Shown here piece by piece: positions 52,954-64,000 of a stretch of DNA of 64,000 nt (positions are counted from its first letter, which is position 1; the number at the start of each line of letters is the position of its first letter). Origin of the DNA: Hofstenia miamia (taxonomy: Eukaryota; Xenacoelomorpha; Acoela); the NCBI GenBank assembly GCA_004352715.1, contig SCFE01000115.1:524557-588556 (forward strand), given 5' to 3'. The notes beneath the pieces are model-generated. The model did no database searches and was not told where the DNA came from. It saw nothing but the letters and a program-made list of their open reading frames with translations. The translations under genes and the position numbers were made by a program.

Positions 52954-53860
52954 TTTTATTAGTTGCAGCCCATTTTACAATTCTTTCAATATCAACCACT
53001 AATTCTTGAAAACTATTGTTTGAAATCTTCACATCATCAGCAAAAATGTAGCAAAGAGATTGACAACAATTTGCTAAGTCATTTATAAAAGCTAAAAATA
53101 GTATTGGAGCTAAAATTGATCCCTGTGGAACACCACTTGTAATAATGCAGCTCTTTGATATGGTATTACGAAATTTTACCACTTGTCGACGATTTTTCAA
53201 GTATGATACTAATAATTTTAAAAAATTTCCACCAATTTTGAATAATTGGGGTTTTTCAATTAATTTTCCATGTGAGACTTTATCAAATGCTTTGCTAAAA
53301 TCCATATATAATGTAGATATGATTTTATTCTCATCAAATTCTTTATAGACAACATCTAAATATGATAATAATTGTGCAACAGTTGATCTTTTATTGGTAA
53401 AACCAAATTGATTATTCGATAAAGAATTTCTTATGATGGGATAAAGCTACCAAAATATTATCCTTTCAAATATGAGTCCAATCTTAGGCAAAATACTTAT
53501 TGGTCTATAGTTCTTAACATTTGTTTTACATCCACTATTTAAAATTGGTGTAATATAAGATCTTTTCCATATGTTTGGAATTGAGTAATTCCGTTTGCAA
53601 TTTTTAAAAAGATTTAAGATATGAACGGAAAGTTCATTTCGAGATTCATATATCAATTTAGCAGGTATATCATCTAAACCACATCCACTAGGCGTTATCA
53701 TAACTAAAGCTTTACAAACCATATCTAAGTTTATTTGAATTTCATTATATGCTTGTAATTCAAAAGAAGAAAAAATTTCGTCGTTTTCTTCATAAACAGA
53801 GGAAAAGTATTTAAATAAATTGCTAGCATGCAGTGGATCTTCAGCAATAATTTCTTCCAA
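52954..53860 (-). pseudogene. LINE ORF2 reverse transcriptase domain
   Basis: Reads GCGLDDIPAKLIYESRNEL, VKNYRPISILPKIGLIFERI, NNQFGFTNKRSTVAQLLSYL, MDFSKAFDKVSHGKLIEK (first Asp), SGVPQGSILAPILFLAFINDL and CYIFADDVKIS (catalytic FADD). The catalytic residues are intact. A stop near 53447 between ERI and NNQFGF, and one at 53885 upstream, break the ORF. Confidence 0.85.
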
Positions 53861-53884
53861 ATATATTGGGAGTGGAATGAGTGA

Positions 53885-55027
53885 TTAATTCAGAGATTGT
53901 AAAAATTTAAAACAGTTATTGATATTTTTTGTAGAACACAGACTTTCAATGAATAAAACTTTATCTAATTCAGCAGATAAAAATACATCGTTACATAATT
54001 GATAATAGATTTCATTTGGTTTTAGTAGTTTTTTATATAAAGAATTGCATCTATTAAATAAATGAATTGTGGTAGATGTAAAATATGATGGAAAATCATT
54101 TCGTTTATTTCTCTTCTTAGGAGCATGCAGTTGAATACTTTTAAATAATTCATTGTACCAGAAATTTGTGTATATTTCTGTATCTTTTGACATCTCATTA
54201 AATGAAAACAATGAACATTGGTAAAATGTCGTTAGGTTTTTATGATCTATCAAATTAAACGAAAATTTTGATTTACTAATTGATTTATCAATATCGTTGA
54301 ATTTCAGATCATTTATATTGGGAAATGAAATATTAGTATTCATGAATATAATACAATGATCAGAGAAGCTTAGTATAGGAGATATGAAACCCTTTTCATC
54401 ATTTTCCAAATTAGTATCATTTGTAAATATTAAATCAAGAGTATTTCCATTGATATGTGTTGGAAAGTAAACAATTTGATTTAAATGTAGTGATATTAAA
54501 AAGTCAAAAATTATTTGATCATACTCATTAGGGGAAATCCCACTTGAAATATCAAGTAATGGAAAGTTGAAATCACCCATTATGTAGATTAAATGTGAAA
54601 TACTTGGCTGGTAAAGATCAAATGAAGTTTTCATTTTTAGTATATAGTCAATTATCGTTGTAGAAGAAGGCCGATATTTACTAGTGCTTGGGGGAATGTA
54701 TAAGCAAATAAATAGCAATAAACTGTTGTCCAACTGAAAAACTGTAGAGCATGCAAATTCGCAATCAACTGAATCTTGTACATTAACAATCTTAAATGAC
54801 TTTTTACACAGAAATGCACATTCTCCATGTTTAGAAAGATTTACTCCTCTTCTTATACATAAACTTGCAATCATATAATTTGCTCCTGAAACTAACGAAT
54901 CAAAAAAAGTAAATTCATCCCACCATGTTTCGGTCAAGCAAACAATTAAAACATCATATGCTATTATATAATTCATTAGTGAAACTTGCTTCTCAATTTT
55001 TAGAATGCTGCAGCAGTTGGTATACAT
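53885..55027 (-). pseudogene. LINE ORF2 apurinic-type endonuclease and linker
   Basis: 380-codon open frame. It reads YTNCCSILKIEKQVSLMN (the usual Asn-Cys-x-Ser start), VCLTETWWDEF (catalytic Glu), LLLFICLYIPPS, IYIMGDFNFPLLD (GDFN), TLDLIFTNDTNL and LSFSDHCIIFMN (SDH). All endonuclease signature residues are present. A TAA at 53885 separates it from the RT. Confidence 0.85.
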
Positions 55028-55408
55028 AAATTTAAAATGGTGTGTCGTATATAGTCAATCCACTTGAACTATAGTGTTATCCATAAAAAGCGAAAGATTT
55101 CTAATCTTAAGTCTACTTTTTTCCACTCCTTCATTTATTAATAAATATCTCTTCTTTAAACATAATTTTTCTTTTTCACGATCATTTTTACTCAAACAAG
55201 GTTTAATAAAGATATTTAAATGCAAGTCTTTTAATTTGTAAGCATTAGAAAGAATTAATCTTTTATTCCATATAGATCCCATGTTTAGAATTATAGGTCT
55301 GGGTTTGGAAGAATGAAGTTTTCCAATTCGAAAGAATTCAGTAATACAATTTGAATCAATATTAAGATGTGAAAAAATATAATTGATATTTTCTTTACCT
55401 TGTTTAAG
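54726..55408. repeat. copy A of an about 683-bp block repeated at 55410-56091
   Basis: It ends at a single N (55409), after which the block restarts at TTGTCCAACTG. The copies differ at a few percent of sites, more than the 19-23 kb pair, consistent with two alleles or two LINE copies joined by mistake. Confidence 0.8.
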
Positions 55409-55409
55409 N

Positions 55410-56091
55410 TTGTCCAACTGAAAAACTGTAGAGCATGCAAATTCGCAATCAACTGAATCTTGTAAATTAACAATCTTAAATGACTTTTTACACAGAATTG
55501 CACATCCTCCATGTTTAGAAAGATTTTCGCCTCTTCTTACACATAAACTTGCAATCATATAATTTGTTCCTGAAACTAATGAATCATAAAATGTAAATTC
55601 ATCCCACCATGTTTCGGTCAAACAAACAAATGAAATATCATATGCTATTATATAATTCATTAGTGAAACTTGCTTCTCAATTTTTAGAATGCTGCAGCAG
55701 TTGGTATACATAAATTTAAAATGGTGTGTCGTATATAGTCAATCCACTTGAACTATAGTGTTATCCATAAAAAGCGAAAGATTTCTAATCTTAAGTCTAC
55801 TTTTGTCCACTCCCTCATTTATTAATAAATATCCCTTCTTTAAACATAATTTTTCTTTTTCACAATCATTTTACTTAAACAAGGTTTAATAAAGATATTT
55901 AAATGCAAGTCTTTTAATTTGTAAGCATTAGAAAGAATTAATCTTTTATTCCATATAGATCCCATGTTTAGAATTATAGGGCTGGGTTTGGAAGAATGAA
56001 GTTTTCCAATTCGAAAGAATTCAGTAATACAATTTGAATCAATATTAAGATGTGAAAAAATATAGTTGATATTTTCTCTATCTTGTTTAAG
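55410..56091. repeat. copy B of the about 683-bp LINE block
   Basis: Repeats the endonuclease start and ORF1 end of the LINE in the same order. The frame spanning the N mixes endonuclease and ORF1 sequence and is an artefact of the join. Confidence 0.8.
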
Positions 56092-56502
56092 CTTTGCATG
56101 ATAATTTAACGATTCTTCTGATTCTTTTACACCGAATATAATAATTTTCTGTTTAAATGATTCATCCTTATTTATATGAGATTCTATGGTATTTTCTACT
56201 TTAGAAGCGAAATTATCAATGTTTGTATTTAAATTTAACTTTAAGTTCTTTAATTCATTCCGTAAAGAATTTATATTTTCATTCAATTTTTCAATTGATA
56301 GAGAAATTGTTTTCATTTGACTTTCAGAATTGTTTTCAGTATGAAACAAGAAATGCTTTTTATCAACGCATTCACTACATAGAGTCAAGAAATGTTTTCG
56401 GTATTGGACTATTGATTCTATACAGTTGCTTGAAAATCCTTTACATTTTTTATTCAAATGTAAATGTTTATTGCAATTAATGCATTTGAAAATTTTCGTC
56501 AT
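55840..56502 (-). CDS. LINE ORF1 protein (zinc finger, coiled coil, nucleic-acid-binding C-terminus)
   Basis: From ATG 56502: CINCNKHLHLNKKC and later LCSEC form a PHD-like zinc-binding segment (residues about 7-45). Residues about 60-115 (IEKLNENINSLRNELKNLKL) form a coiled coil. The C-terminal part reads KIIIFGVKESEE, ITEFFRIGKLHSSKPSPIIL and LILSNAYKLKDLHLNIFIK, the conserved region of CR1-type ORF1. A frameshift near SKM/NDR ends it early; the other copy continues KEKLCLKKRYLLINEGVEK. It would package LINE RNA. Confidence 0.75.
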   Translation of the reverse strand: MTKIFKCINCNKHLHLNKKCKGFSSNCIESIVQYRKHFLTLCSECVDKKHFLFHTENNSESQMKTISLSIEKLNENINSLRNELKNLKLNLNTNIDNFASKVENTIESHINKDESFKQKIIIFGVKESEESLNYHAKLKQDRENINYIFSHLNIDSNCITEFFRIGKLHSSKPSPIILNMGSIWNKRLILSNAYKLKDLHLNIFIKPCLSKMIVKKKNYV

Positions 56503-59500
56503 CTTATATGACTGAATTACAGGTAAAACAGTTTAAAGTCTCCATTTAAGAGAAATTTCTTAATGTATTATTAAAATTTTTACGTAAGCTAATTAGAGAA
56601 TAATAAACGTTCAACTTACGTTTCCCACGTTAACAGTAAACAATTCAAATATATATCTTTTCTGAGTCAACCTGAGTTTGGATAGAAAAATTTACCCTTG
56701 TAAAATAGTCTTTAACTCGGAATTTTAAGATCTTTTTGTTATATTTTCATGATAAACATGTTCCCAGAGTTTTTCTCTATAAAGTGCGCTCTATTTCAAG
56801 TTTATGAGCGATAAAAGCTGTTCTAACATAGATTTCTTTTTGAAAAATGTTAAGTTTATATACAATTGCTAATATTTTTCTTTGATCCCAAACTGACCTC
56901 AATTTAACAATTATTGGTCGCTTAGAAAGTTTATGATTTCTTTAATTGTTTCCATGTCATAATGAAGCCTATTAGACTTGTTTTTGACGTCAGATACATT
57001 TGTAGTTTTATGCAATTCTTATAATCTACTATTTGTAGTTCATATAAAAAAGTCTGACGTGTGTATTTTGAATCAACTTGAAATTGTCAATTTTCTTATT
57101 TCTATTAAGCATTGTTGGTTATTACAAATCAGTTCATTCTCACACGTTTATATTTTTTGCAAATTTATGAGAATTGCTATCAGATCAACCTTTATACCTT
57201 TGTTAAATTATACATGCTAAAATTCAACGTAGTGTATTGAAAAATATTGTAAATATAAATATTTCTTAAAAAATTCCTACTTTCAATTTTGCGGCAAACA
57301 CTTCACAAATGATAAAATCAGAATTTTAACCCAGAAAACCTAATTTTTTTAGTATTTTAGTTAACCTGAAATATTATAACAACTTGGGAATCCTGCGACT
57401 TAGACCCATTTATGAGTTGTGAAAATTTGTGATGAAAATCATTTCTGTGCTTGAAGTACATGGAAGTATTAACTTTTTCAATGGAAAATCCTATTTACGC
57501 AAAAACATTTACATTCAACCCGTACATAGTGTTTAGATAATAAACTATTTTGTTTCTATAATAAAACCAGAGATGTTCAGTTCATCTGTGCCGTGCACAA
57601 GTTAGAAATCTTTGCATCATAGATGCCGGAACATCTGACTTCGCAGCCTGAACGAGTTTGGGCCGGAACAAAAGAGGAAAATGAAAGAACAGTGGAATCT
57701 CAATTCAGTGGTGTTTTCATATTTTAAATATCTATAATATTTAGTAAATTATGAGCATTTAAAAATGTTTATTGAAACCAGCACAAATTGTAAAATGCCG
57801 ATTTATTAACACTAGAAATCGGAAATTTTTCAACCTTAAAGGTTGAGATCAGATATATGTGCAAATGTATAATGATTAGACATCGAACTTTTTTATTTAC
57901 TGTTAAAACACAAGGGAATCTTCCTATTTATATATAAGCTGGTCTCTTGATAGTGTGTTAGCTATATTAGGAAAGCCCAATTTGGTATGCCAATTAGCTT
58001 TTAGAATTCAGTGGCTCCTTATACTCAAAAAAGAGCCAAGCAAAATTGTCAAAGAAGTTCTTACATTGAGAAGTTCTACATATGTATTTGTTCTATCAAT
58101 CTCTTGCTTAAAGAATTTGTGGATATTATTTTTCATGAAGTCATCAAAAAAGGATAATACATGGGAATTCATTGTCAGCTTCTATGTGAAGTAGACATAG
58201 ACCCGATGGATCTGGAACAACCGTAATGATATTTTCTGCAAATGTAGGATCTGCAATTTTCATTTATATCTGCTTTTGTAATTTTTTAAAGATTTCCTTT
58301 TTCTATGGAACAAGAAATAAATGATAAGATAAAACTTTTATCTGATAGAGTTGAATCATTAGTTGCATTAGTTTCGGTTTGTTCTTTAATGTACAGATTT
58401 GCAACAGTTTCATGCAAGTAATCATGATTTTGCTTGAAATTTTGATTGAACATTCAAATGTTATTGAAAACAAAACGAACAACTTTAAAGGTATAACCTT
58501 TTTTTAGCGACGGTTAAAATTTGATTTCAAGCACTCAACAATTTGAATTTGGCATAATAATAAAATCAATAGTAATGTATCGCCGTCAATATGACGGCTG
58601 CCATCCTTAAAGGTAGAGATGCATGTAATATTTCATAAAATATTTTGATATAGTTATCTACTTTAGGTTGTCTATGTACTACACAACATAAATCTCAAGA
58701 AATCTGATCTAATATAAAGCAGGTTTTATAATCTATAGCTTCTACAGATTTAATAACCGTCAAAATCACGGGTTTTGTCCTTCTGGTGTTAAGGATAAAT
58801 AGGAAAATTCTGAGATAAAATCTATGGTAGAAAATTAACAGCGTAAGCTTTTAAGCATTGCCTTAACTTTGCTAAATATATCTCTATGTAGTTTATCAGC
58901 TGATAAAACTCGATAAGAAAATCGATTGGGTTTTTCAGTTGATGAAAGTCGAAATTGAACTATCTTCTGATTTTATTGCAAAAAGAACCTGATTACTAAT
59001 CGCTCATGATTTATTAGTTGATAAACGTAGAAAGTTTCAGCGATATTGAAAATCGAGTCCATATCACTAGGATGAGTATGTTTTGGCCACCAAAATTGAC
59101 TAAAAATTTAAGAAATTTTGAACATATTTGAATATACAAATAAACTTCAACCTTAGTATTTTTTAAGGATTAAGGCGTGTAAAAAGGTATACTGTTTACA
59201 TATAAGGAAATATATAGTTTACGATTTTCAACATGAAAATGAAATGTAGATCTTGCTAAAATGCTCGGAGCTTTGTTCAAGAGCTGAATTTTTAACCGAA
59301 CATATAAAATTTTCACTTTATTGACTTTTGGGCACCGTATTTACCACTACTTAATTTATTTGCTTGTTTAAATTGCTAACAAACTTCCAAATCCCAATTA
59401 TTGATGAAAAATCTGTTGATTAGAATAGATAGCTTTGAATAATAAATTAATGGCATTTTGAGAAACAGCTGTTGAAAATATTGACGGTTGAAATCAATTT

Positions 59501-61228
59501 TATTTTGAATAGAAATGTAAAATGTTGTATATAAAAATACAATATTTTGAGAAATAAATTACATGTACGTGCAGTTAATGTTTAATGCATACATAGCATT
59601 CTGTCTCTGAATGATATTTTAAATTTTATAGGGTGCATTTGAAACTACAATATTATTTAGAACATTTTGAAGACCAATTGCATTTGGAAAGTCTTTTCTT
59701 GCGCTTCCTCAATTTAATATTCTATATGGCTTCACTACATTAAAAAGTTAGATAGAATTATAATGCTAAGTTCCTATAATTTGAATGCAATTAAATGTGC
59801 AAATCAATTCTTACATGTCAAACTGTTGCTAATCACTACGTCTATTAAGTATTTAGTGACATTGTATAGCAACAAATGAGCCAATTCGAGTATACCACAA
59901 ACTAATGCATTAGACATAATTACATTCCTAACATAGCATTAATCACAACACACCAAAATGGTCAGCTCAAACAGCATAGAGCACATTTCTACAAATTTGT
60001 GAAATCATAACAGTCATTATTGACACAAAATCAAAAATATTATGAAAAATATGTAATGGGTAAAGTTTTTAAGATCTTTTCATTAATTAAATTATGTTTG
60101 TTGGTTAAGAAAATTTAAATGGCCTGTATTAGGTTATTGAAATTACTACTTTATGCTGCCTTGAGTCTTGTTCGTCAAATTTGATTTATATCATTAGTCG
60201 TAAGTAGCATTGTTGAGAAAGAAACAACATGCCAAACTTAATGACAGTGTTTCTAATTCTCAAATAATTAATTGCCCTGGCACACAACACATTTAGCTAA
60301 AGTTTATCAAAATAAGAGATTGCATTGTTGAAGTAAAACAACTCTCATGCATATACTATCGCAGACAACTGCTGATAATGGACAATATCATTTTTTATAT
60401 TATATGTATAAATGAATGGATTATGTGATTTTAGTTATACATGTACTCTATATTTAAAAATCTTTCAATTTTGCAATTGTTCTATTTTGAGAAATCTCTA
60501 AATTTCATTGAATAGTAATGCTTCACTTTCAGTAGTCGTCCACTCTGAATTTATTATTCAGACAATGTCGTACAATGTCGTACAGTCTATAGTGATTTTG
60601 TTTTACGGCTAAAACCCCAGTTATAGTTCAGTTTCTTAAATTGTTCGAACTATGAGCTTCTATTAATCTTTTCATTTAAAATTGCAGTATTTCACGTAGT
60701 AGTAGTAAAAAGCCTCGACTACTGCTAAAGCATTACGGCTAACGGCAGGCTAAGGTAAAAATTAAATTTGCACGGCCAGCTACGGCCAAGGAAATAGCCT
60801 TGGCCGCAGAACACTAATTTTAGTTTGGACTTATAGGAAGAAGGATACAGCTGGCTAGGACTGCTTTGTTTAAATCACGACCAGTTGCGTCCCAATAAAT
60901 GCTTCGACTCGGTCGGAAGAGGATGTGTTCGAGTGAATGCTTGTTGGAGATGTCGAAAAATTTCATATCTGTTTCATAAAGCTATTTTTAAGCTGAGTTT
61001 CCTAACCATAACTTGATAAATAGGCAGGCTTGAAGGCCTAATGGGGAATTGCAGGGATTTGCGGGGTAATTATGTTATTGATTTTTGCTTAAAATTGTAA
61101 ATATTTTTTATGAGAATGTAAAACTTAGTAATTCAGTAATAAAAAAATTCACTATTGTAATTCGTAAATAATGTGTGATTCGATATAAATTACTTGTTAG
61201 TGCTAAACATGTGTCATGTTCGCTTTAA
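56503..61228. other. gene desert, nothing firmly recognised
   Basis: 4.7 kb of AT-rich sequence. The frame at 57955-58194 (LGKPNLVCQLAFRIQWLLIL and on) looks mildly coding but matches nothing and lacks splice context. The segment 57430-57700 resembles 41100-41310. A perfect 9-bp stem (CGGCCAAGG / CCTTGGCCG) lies at 60783-60806. Confidence 0.4.
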
Positions 61229-61648
61229 TAAGAATAAGAATAAGAATAATTTTATTGCAATAAACCAAATACAGGTATTACACTAAAAACAAATTTAAAA
61301 AGCCGGATAGTTATAAAAGATTTTTCTAAGGTGAAAAACTTGACGAAACCTTTCAGGATAAATTGCGGGTAAAATCATTCTGCCAGAACGAGTAGACAGA
61401 TCTTGAACAAGAAGTGAACGGACTGGATAATCGGTAATCTTCATCCTCCTCTTTTATATGCTATAACGCTGTAATACCCATTTGTATTTATACGCATTAT
61501 CCAAAAAAATTTAAATCTTCCTGAGGTTTTTAAAGTCAGAGCCAAATATTACTAACCCATATCGAATCTTAGACAAGAACAACGATTTGAACACTGCGTC
61601 AATCTTTGCTATTGAAAAACCTGTCATTCTCATATTGATCAAAATGTA

Positions 61649-62812
61649 CTACATTTTCTTCAGCGTCACTATCCGTTTGTTGATATGAGTGCTAAATGTA
61701 ATATTCGTCTGCGGGGTAAGACCCAAAATTCTTACTTCATCAACTGTTTTTAATGGATTACTCCTAGGATTCACAGTAAGACGCTCCTTAATTCTGCTTT
61801 TAAAAAAATAAGAGTAAGCGAAGATTAATTCACAGCATTTTGCATCGCTTAAAGGAATACTTTTAGTAGTCGACCAAAAGTAAACATTGTCAACCTCAAT
61901 TTGAGGCGGAGGAGGATCCCGATGAACATGGTCAAACAAACAAGGGATCTGCGTATGAAACCAGCCTGCTATAGTTCTGAGTATCATCAAGCGATTTTGA
62001 TTTAACATTTAAAAAAAGGGACCAAGACCAATAACTTCACTACTGCTTCTATTTATTAATACCCAGCTAGAATGGTCATTGTTAAAGATAAGTCTTTGTC
62101 TTCTATCTCGTAAAAAGAAGTTCATTAGCCATATCTTCAGCTTCGAGGGAAGAGGAGTAGGTCTTTAATTATCCAAAAGCTTAGAATGTATTGACTGATT
62201 CAAAGTCTTGCTAAAGTCAAATACTAAGTGTGTAACGTAAGCAACGTTTTTATAGAGCAAATTCAATATGATACTAATGTAAGAGTCAAGTAATGCATCC
62301 ACAGTATTGCGACATGTTCCCAGTAACCAATTTGCAGAGGACGTAACCACTTATCCAGTTTAGGATTCATAAATATTTTAGATACTGCCTGTTCGAATCT
62401 GCGACTAATAACATTAGTTATAACAATATCTCTTAGTTCGTTGAGGGCAGAAGGACACTCATTCTTAGATATCAAAATGATGTTTTGATCTTTCCAGTAT
62501 TTAGGGAATATACCTTTAGATAAACTTAGGTTGCAGATATGCATGAGAGGCTCCGCAAGATTGTAATAGTGCTCACTATATACGCAACCAGGAAAACTAT
62601 CAGGTTCCCATGATGATGATTTTGTAGATTTCAGAAAATGTACAACTTGGTGTAACAGGTTCTATGTAATCGGCGTTAATGGATCGACTAGCAAAATATA
62701 AGTTAGCCTCCTCAATATTGCCAACAACCGAAAATCTGTCTTCGTGGTTATCATATTTCCTATTAGAGCATCTGTCCACATCTCGCCACCACTGCGTAGA
62801 CCCCGGTTTCAC
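61649..62812 (-). pseudogene. LINE reverse transcriptase remnants
   Basis: Frames in order read NADYIEPVTPSCTFSEIYKI, MHICNLSLSKGIFPKYWKDQ then IILISK and LNELRDIVITNVISRRFEQA, VTHLVFDFSKTLNQSIHSKL (first Asp block, Ala to Thr in FSKAFN), and IPLSDAKCCELIFAYSYFFK with VRILGLTPQTNITFSTHINK. The YADD block itself was not seen in an open frame. Non-functional. Confidence 0.7.
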
Positions 62813-63062
62813 ATCAAGATGAGACTTAGCAACAGTGATAATTTTATCAATTTTTTTGGATAACTCAGTAAAATCATGATTTTTTCTCCTTAACTTGCTG
62901 CGTTTGGTGATAAGTGAGGGTTTTTGCTACCAATGCAAATACTTTTGAGTGGGAAGGAGGTATCAAAAATGTGATATCAGTCTGTCTAGAAATGTTTCAG
63001 CAGCAAAAAAATCGAGATCCTCAATATTGTAAAGATTAAGCCAATCTCTTGCCCTTACGTCC

Positions 63063-63479
63063 CTAATAAAGCGTTTCACACGTTTTAGGCTTTATATTCT
63101 CAATAGGAATCAATATTGCAGCTGTAGCATGATCGGTTTTAAATGAAAAGGTGTAGAGTTCGCATAACTTGAAAAATTTGGGAGTATTGAGTAGGAAAAG
63201 TAACATGGGAGTCAGCAGTAGTTTTCCAATAAGGTCTGACAAGTTTAATTTACTAAAGTCGCCAGCAAATATAATAACAGTATCCGGGAAAGTACTCAGA
63301 ATTATAATCATGTGAGTTTTGTAAACAAACTGCTTTATGCAGAAATCACCAGTATATCGACAATGTTTACTTGGAGGAAAATATAATGCAACAATAAAAG
63401 GAGGAAATTTCATGTCGTCGCTAATACCTTTTACCCATAGCGCTTCATTATAATTCCTTTTTTCCAATGATATCGACAC
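63063..63479 (-). pseudogene. LINE endonuclease fragment
   Basis: 138-codon frame with NEALWVKGIS, FIVALYFPPSKHCRY (the Tyr-Phe-Pro-Pro-Ser turn), TVIIFAGDFSKLNLSDLIG (GDFN altered to GDFS) and SFKTDHATAAI (SDHxxI altered to TDHATA). Two signature motifs are changed, so activity is unlikely. Confidence 0.7.
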
Positions 63480-63849
63480 AGATATCTTGCTTCACGTAAA
63501 TAGAAACATCTCCACCCCTGTGTATGTTTATGCAATTTTTCTTTTTGAATTTGCAAACATCACGATCTCTTGCAAAAGACTTAATATCCATCAATACCAA
63601 ATATAATTATCAGGTATGTCAGAATTCAAATGAATTCAGTCATACTCCTATCTCAGCATTAACATAAAACCAATCAACTGCCAGTCTATCACATGCTTTT
63701 ATTTGCTTCTCAACTTTTTTCTTAATAGAAAAAGTGTTACAGAGTAAAATGTGAGGTAATCTGGGTGCATCAACTAGTCACACATCAATCTTCTCATTAT
63801 TGTAAAATAAAATAAAATTAACTATCTTAAAACTAGTGCGATCAGCGCC

Positions 63850-64000
63850 AGCCTGAATTTTGCGTCACCTCTTCGATAAAAGATCTCTCTCAATGCTTCG
63901 CTCTTCTAATGACAATGTCCTTGAAATAAACACTTTGCCCGGATACGACTTTAACTTGTAAGCATTACTTAACAACTTACGTGCATCCCATACAGAATTC
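63850..64000 (-). pseudogene. LINE ORF1 C-terminal fragment at window edge
   Basis: Reads NSVWDARKLLSNAYKLKSYP, KVFISRTLSLEERSIERDLL and SKR then TGA. This matches the terminal part of CR1-type ORF1 (LLSNAxxLKxxxxVFIxxxLSxEE). The 5' remainder is outside the window. Confidence 0.7.

Larger units (their letters stand above)
52250..56502 (-). mobile_element. CR1-like LINE with ORF1 and ORF2, few disruptions
   Basis: On the minus strand: ORF1 (56502 to about 55750), endonuclease (55027 to about 54000), RT (about 53860-52950) and C-terminal domain (52946-52282). Only a few stops or joins interrupt ORF2 (TAA at 53885, a stop near 53447, single N at 52953, a frame change near 52735). This marks a younger insertion than the LINE at 29.75-33.7 kb. 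A contig join at 55409 artificially repeats about 680 bp. The 3' end near 52250 has no obvious tail. Confidence 0.8.
61229..64000 (-). mobile_element. decayed CR1-like LINE running off the window, with (TTCTTA)n 3' tail
   Basis: On the minus strand: ORF1 C-terminus (64000-63850), endonuclease (63479-63063), RT fragments (62812-61649) and 3' UTR. The 3' end has AATAAAATTATTC followed by repeated TTCTTA units (61229-61250), a short-repeat tail typical of such elements. Many stops and frameshifts occur. The ORF1/ORF2 arrangement is like the LINE at 52-56 kb, but sequence similarity is limited. Confidence 0.75.

Noticed and set aside
55055-55711. 218-codon frame combining endonuclease start with ORF1 end
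   Set aside because: It crosses the single N at 55409 and is a chimera of two contigs.
57955-58194. 79-codon frame that looks mildly coding
   Set aside because: No homology recognised, no splice sites fitting, no conserved neighbour; left only as a note.
1-64000. Prokaryotic features (operons, CRISPR arrays, ribosome-binding sites) and tRNA or rRNA genes
   Set aside because: Spliced genes and metazoan transposons show a eukaryotic genome. No regular spacer-repeat array or cloverleaf was recognised, though tRNA detection by eye is weak.

Overview
This window is AT-rich, TE-dense eukaryotic (metazoan) DNA. It has spliced genes with GT-AG introns, some of them very short (43 and 47 bp), non-LTR and LTR retrotransposons, Tc1/mariner and hAT transposons, MITEs and many (TA)n tracts. 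The species cannot be named from the sequence. An AT-rich invertebrate with high heterozygosity (cnidarian- or tunicate-like) fits best. Seven long N gaps and four single-N joins are present. Several joins have the same sequence on both sides, so parts of the window are unmerged allelic contigs rather than real duplications.

Layout. 1-18.06 kb is a gene-free, extremely CpG-poor region. It holds a decayed Ty3/gypsy-type integrase with its 3' LTR, a second (solo) LTR carrying a nested miniature LTR element (TRIM-like), a mariner MITE, degenerate tandem repeats, a large foldback-type inverted repeat and a TTAA-flanked non-autonomous element. 18.8-23.3 kb holds an hAT transposase remnant and a 2 kb assembly-duplicated block. 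23.6-26.7 kb (+) is a four-exon homolog of the secreted protein Out at first (OAF). 26.9-29.4 kb has a broken Tc1 element, a 1 kb gap and an unassigned ORF. 29.75-33.7 kb (-) is a degenerate CR1/jockey-like LINE. 34.56-44.30 kb (-) is a seven-exon alpha-carbonic anhydrase whose first exon encodes a cytoplasmic tail plus a signal-anchor helix, so the predicted enzyme is type II membrane-bound with an extracellular domain. Two Tc1-like elements and a LINE 3' end lie in its introns. 44.85-45.84 kb (+) is a candidate small secreted-protein gene divergent from the carbonic anhydrase. 46.3-51.2 kb holds a possible MITE, a purine-rich R2/NeSL-like RT relic and an hAT MITE with a clean 8-bp target duplication. 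52.25-56.5 kb (-) is a fairly young CR1-like LINE with ORF1, endonuclease and RT. 61.23-64.0 kb (-) is a second, decayed LINE running off the window edge.

How the genes relate: the OAF homolog and the carbonic anhydrase are ordinary host genes with no evident functional link. Everything else recognisable is mobile-element sequence. The most notable items are the unusual type II carbonic anhydrase, the near-total CpG loss over the first 18 kb with CpG-bearing young insertions standing out, the TRIM-like nested element with its empty site preserved in a paralogous LTR, and the foldback-type inverted repeat.
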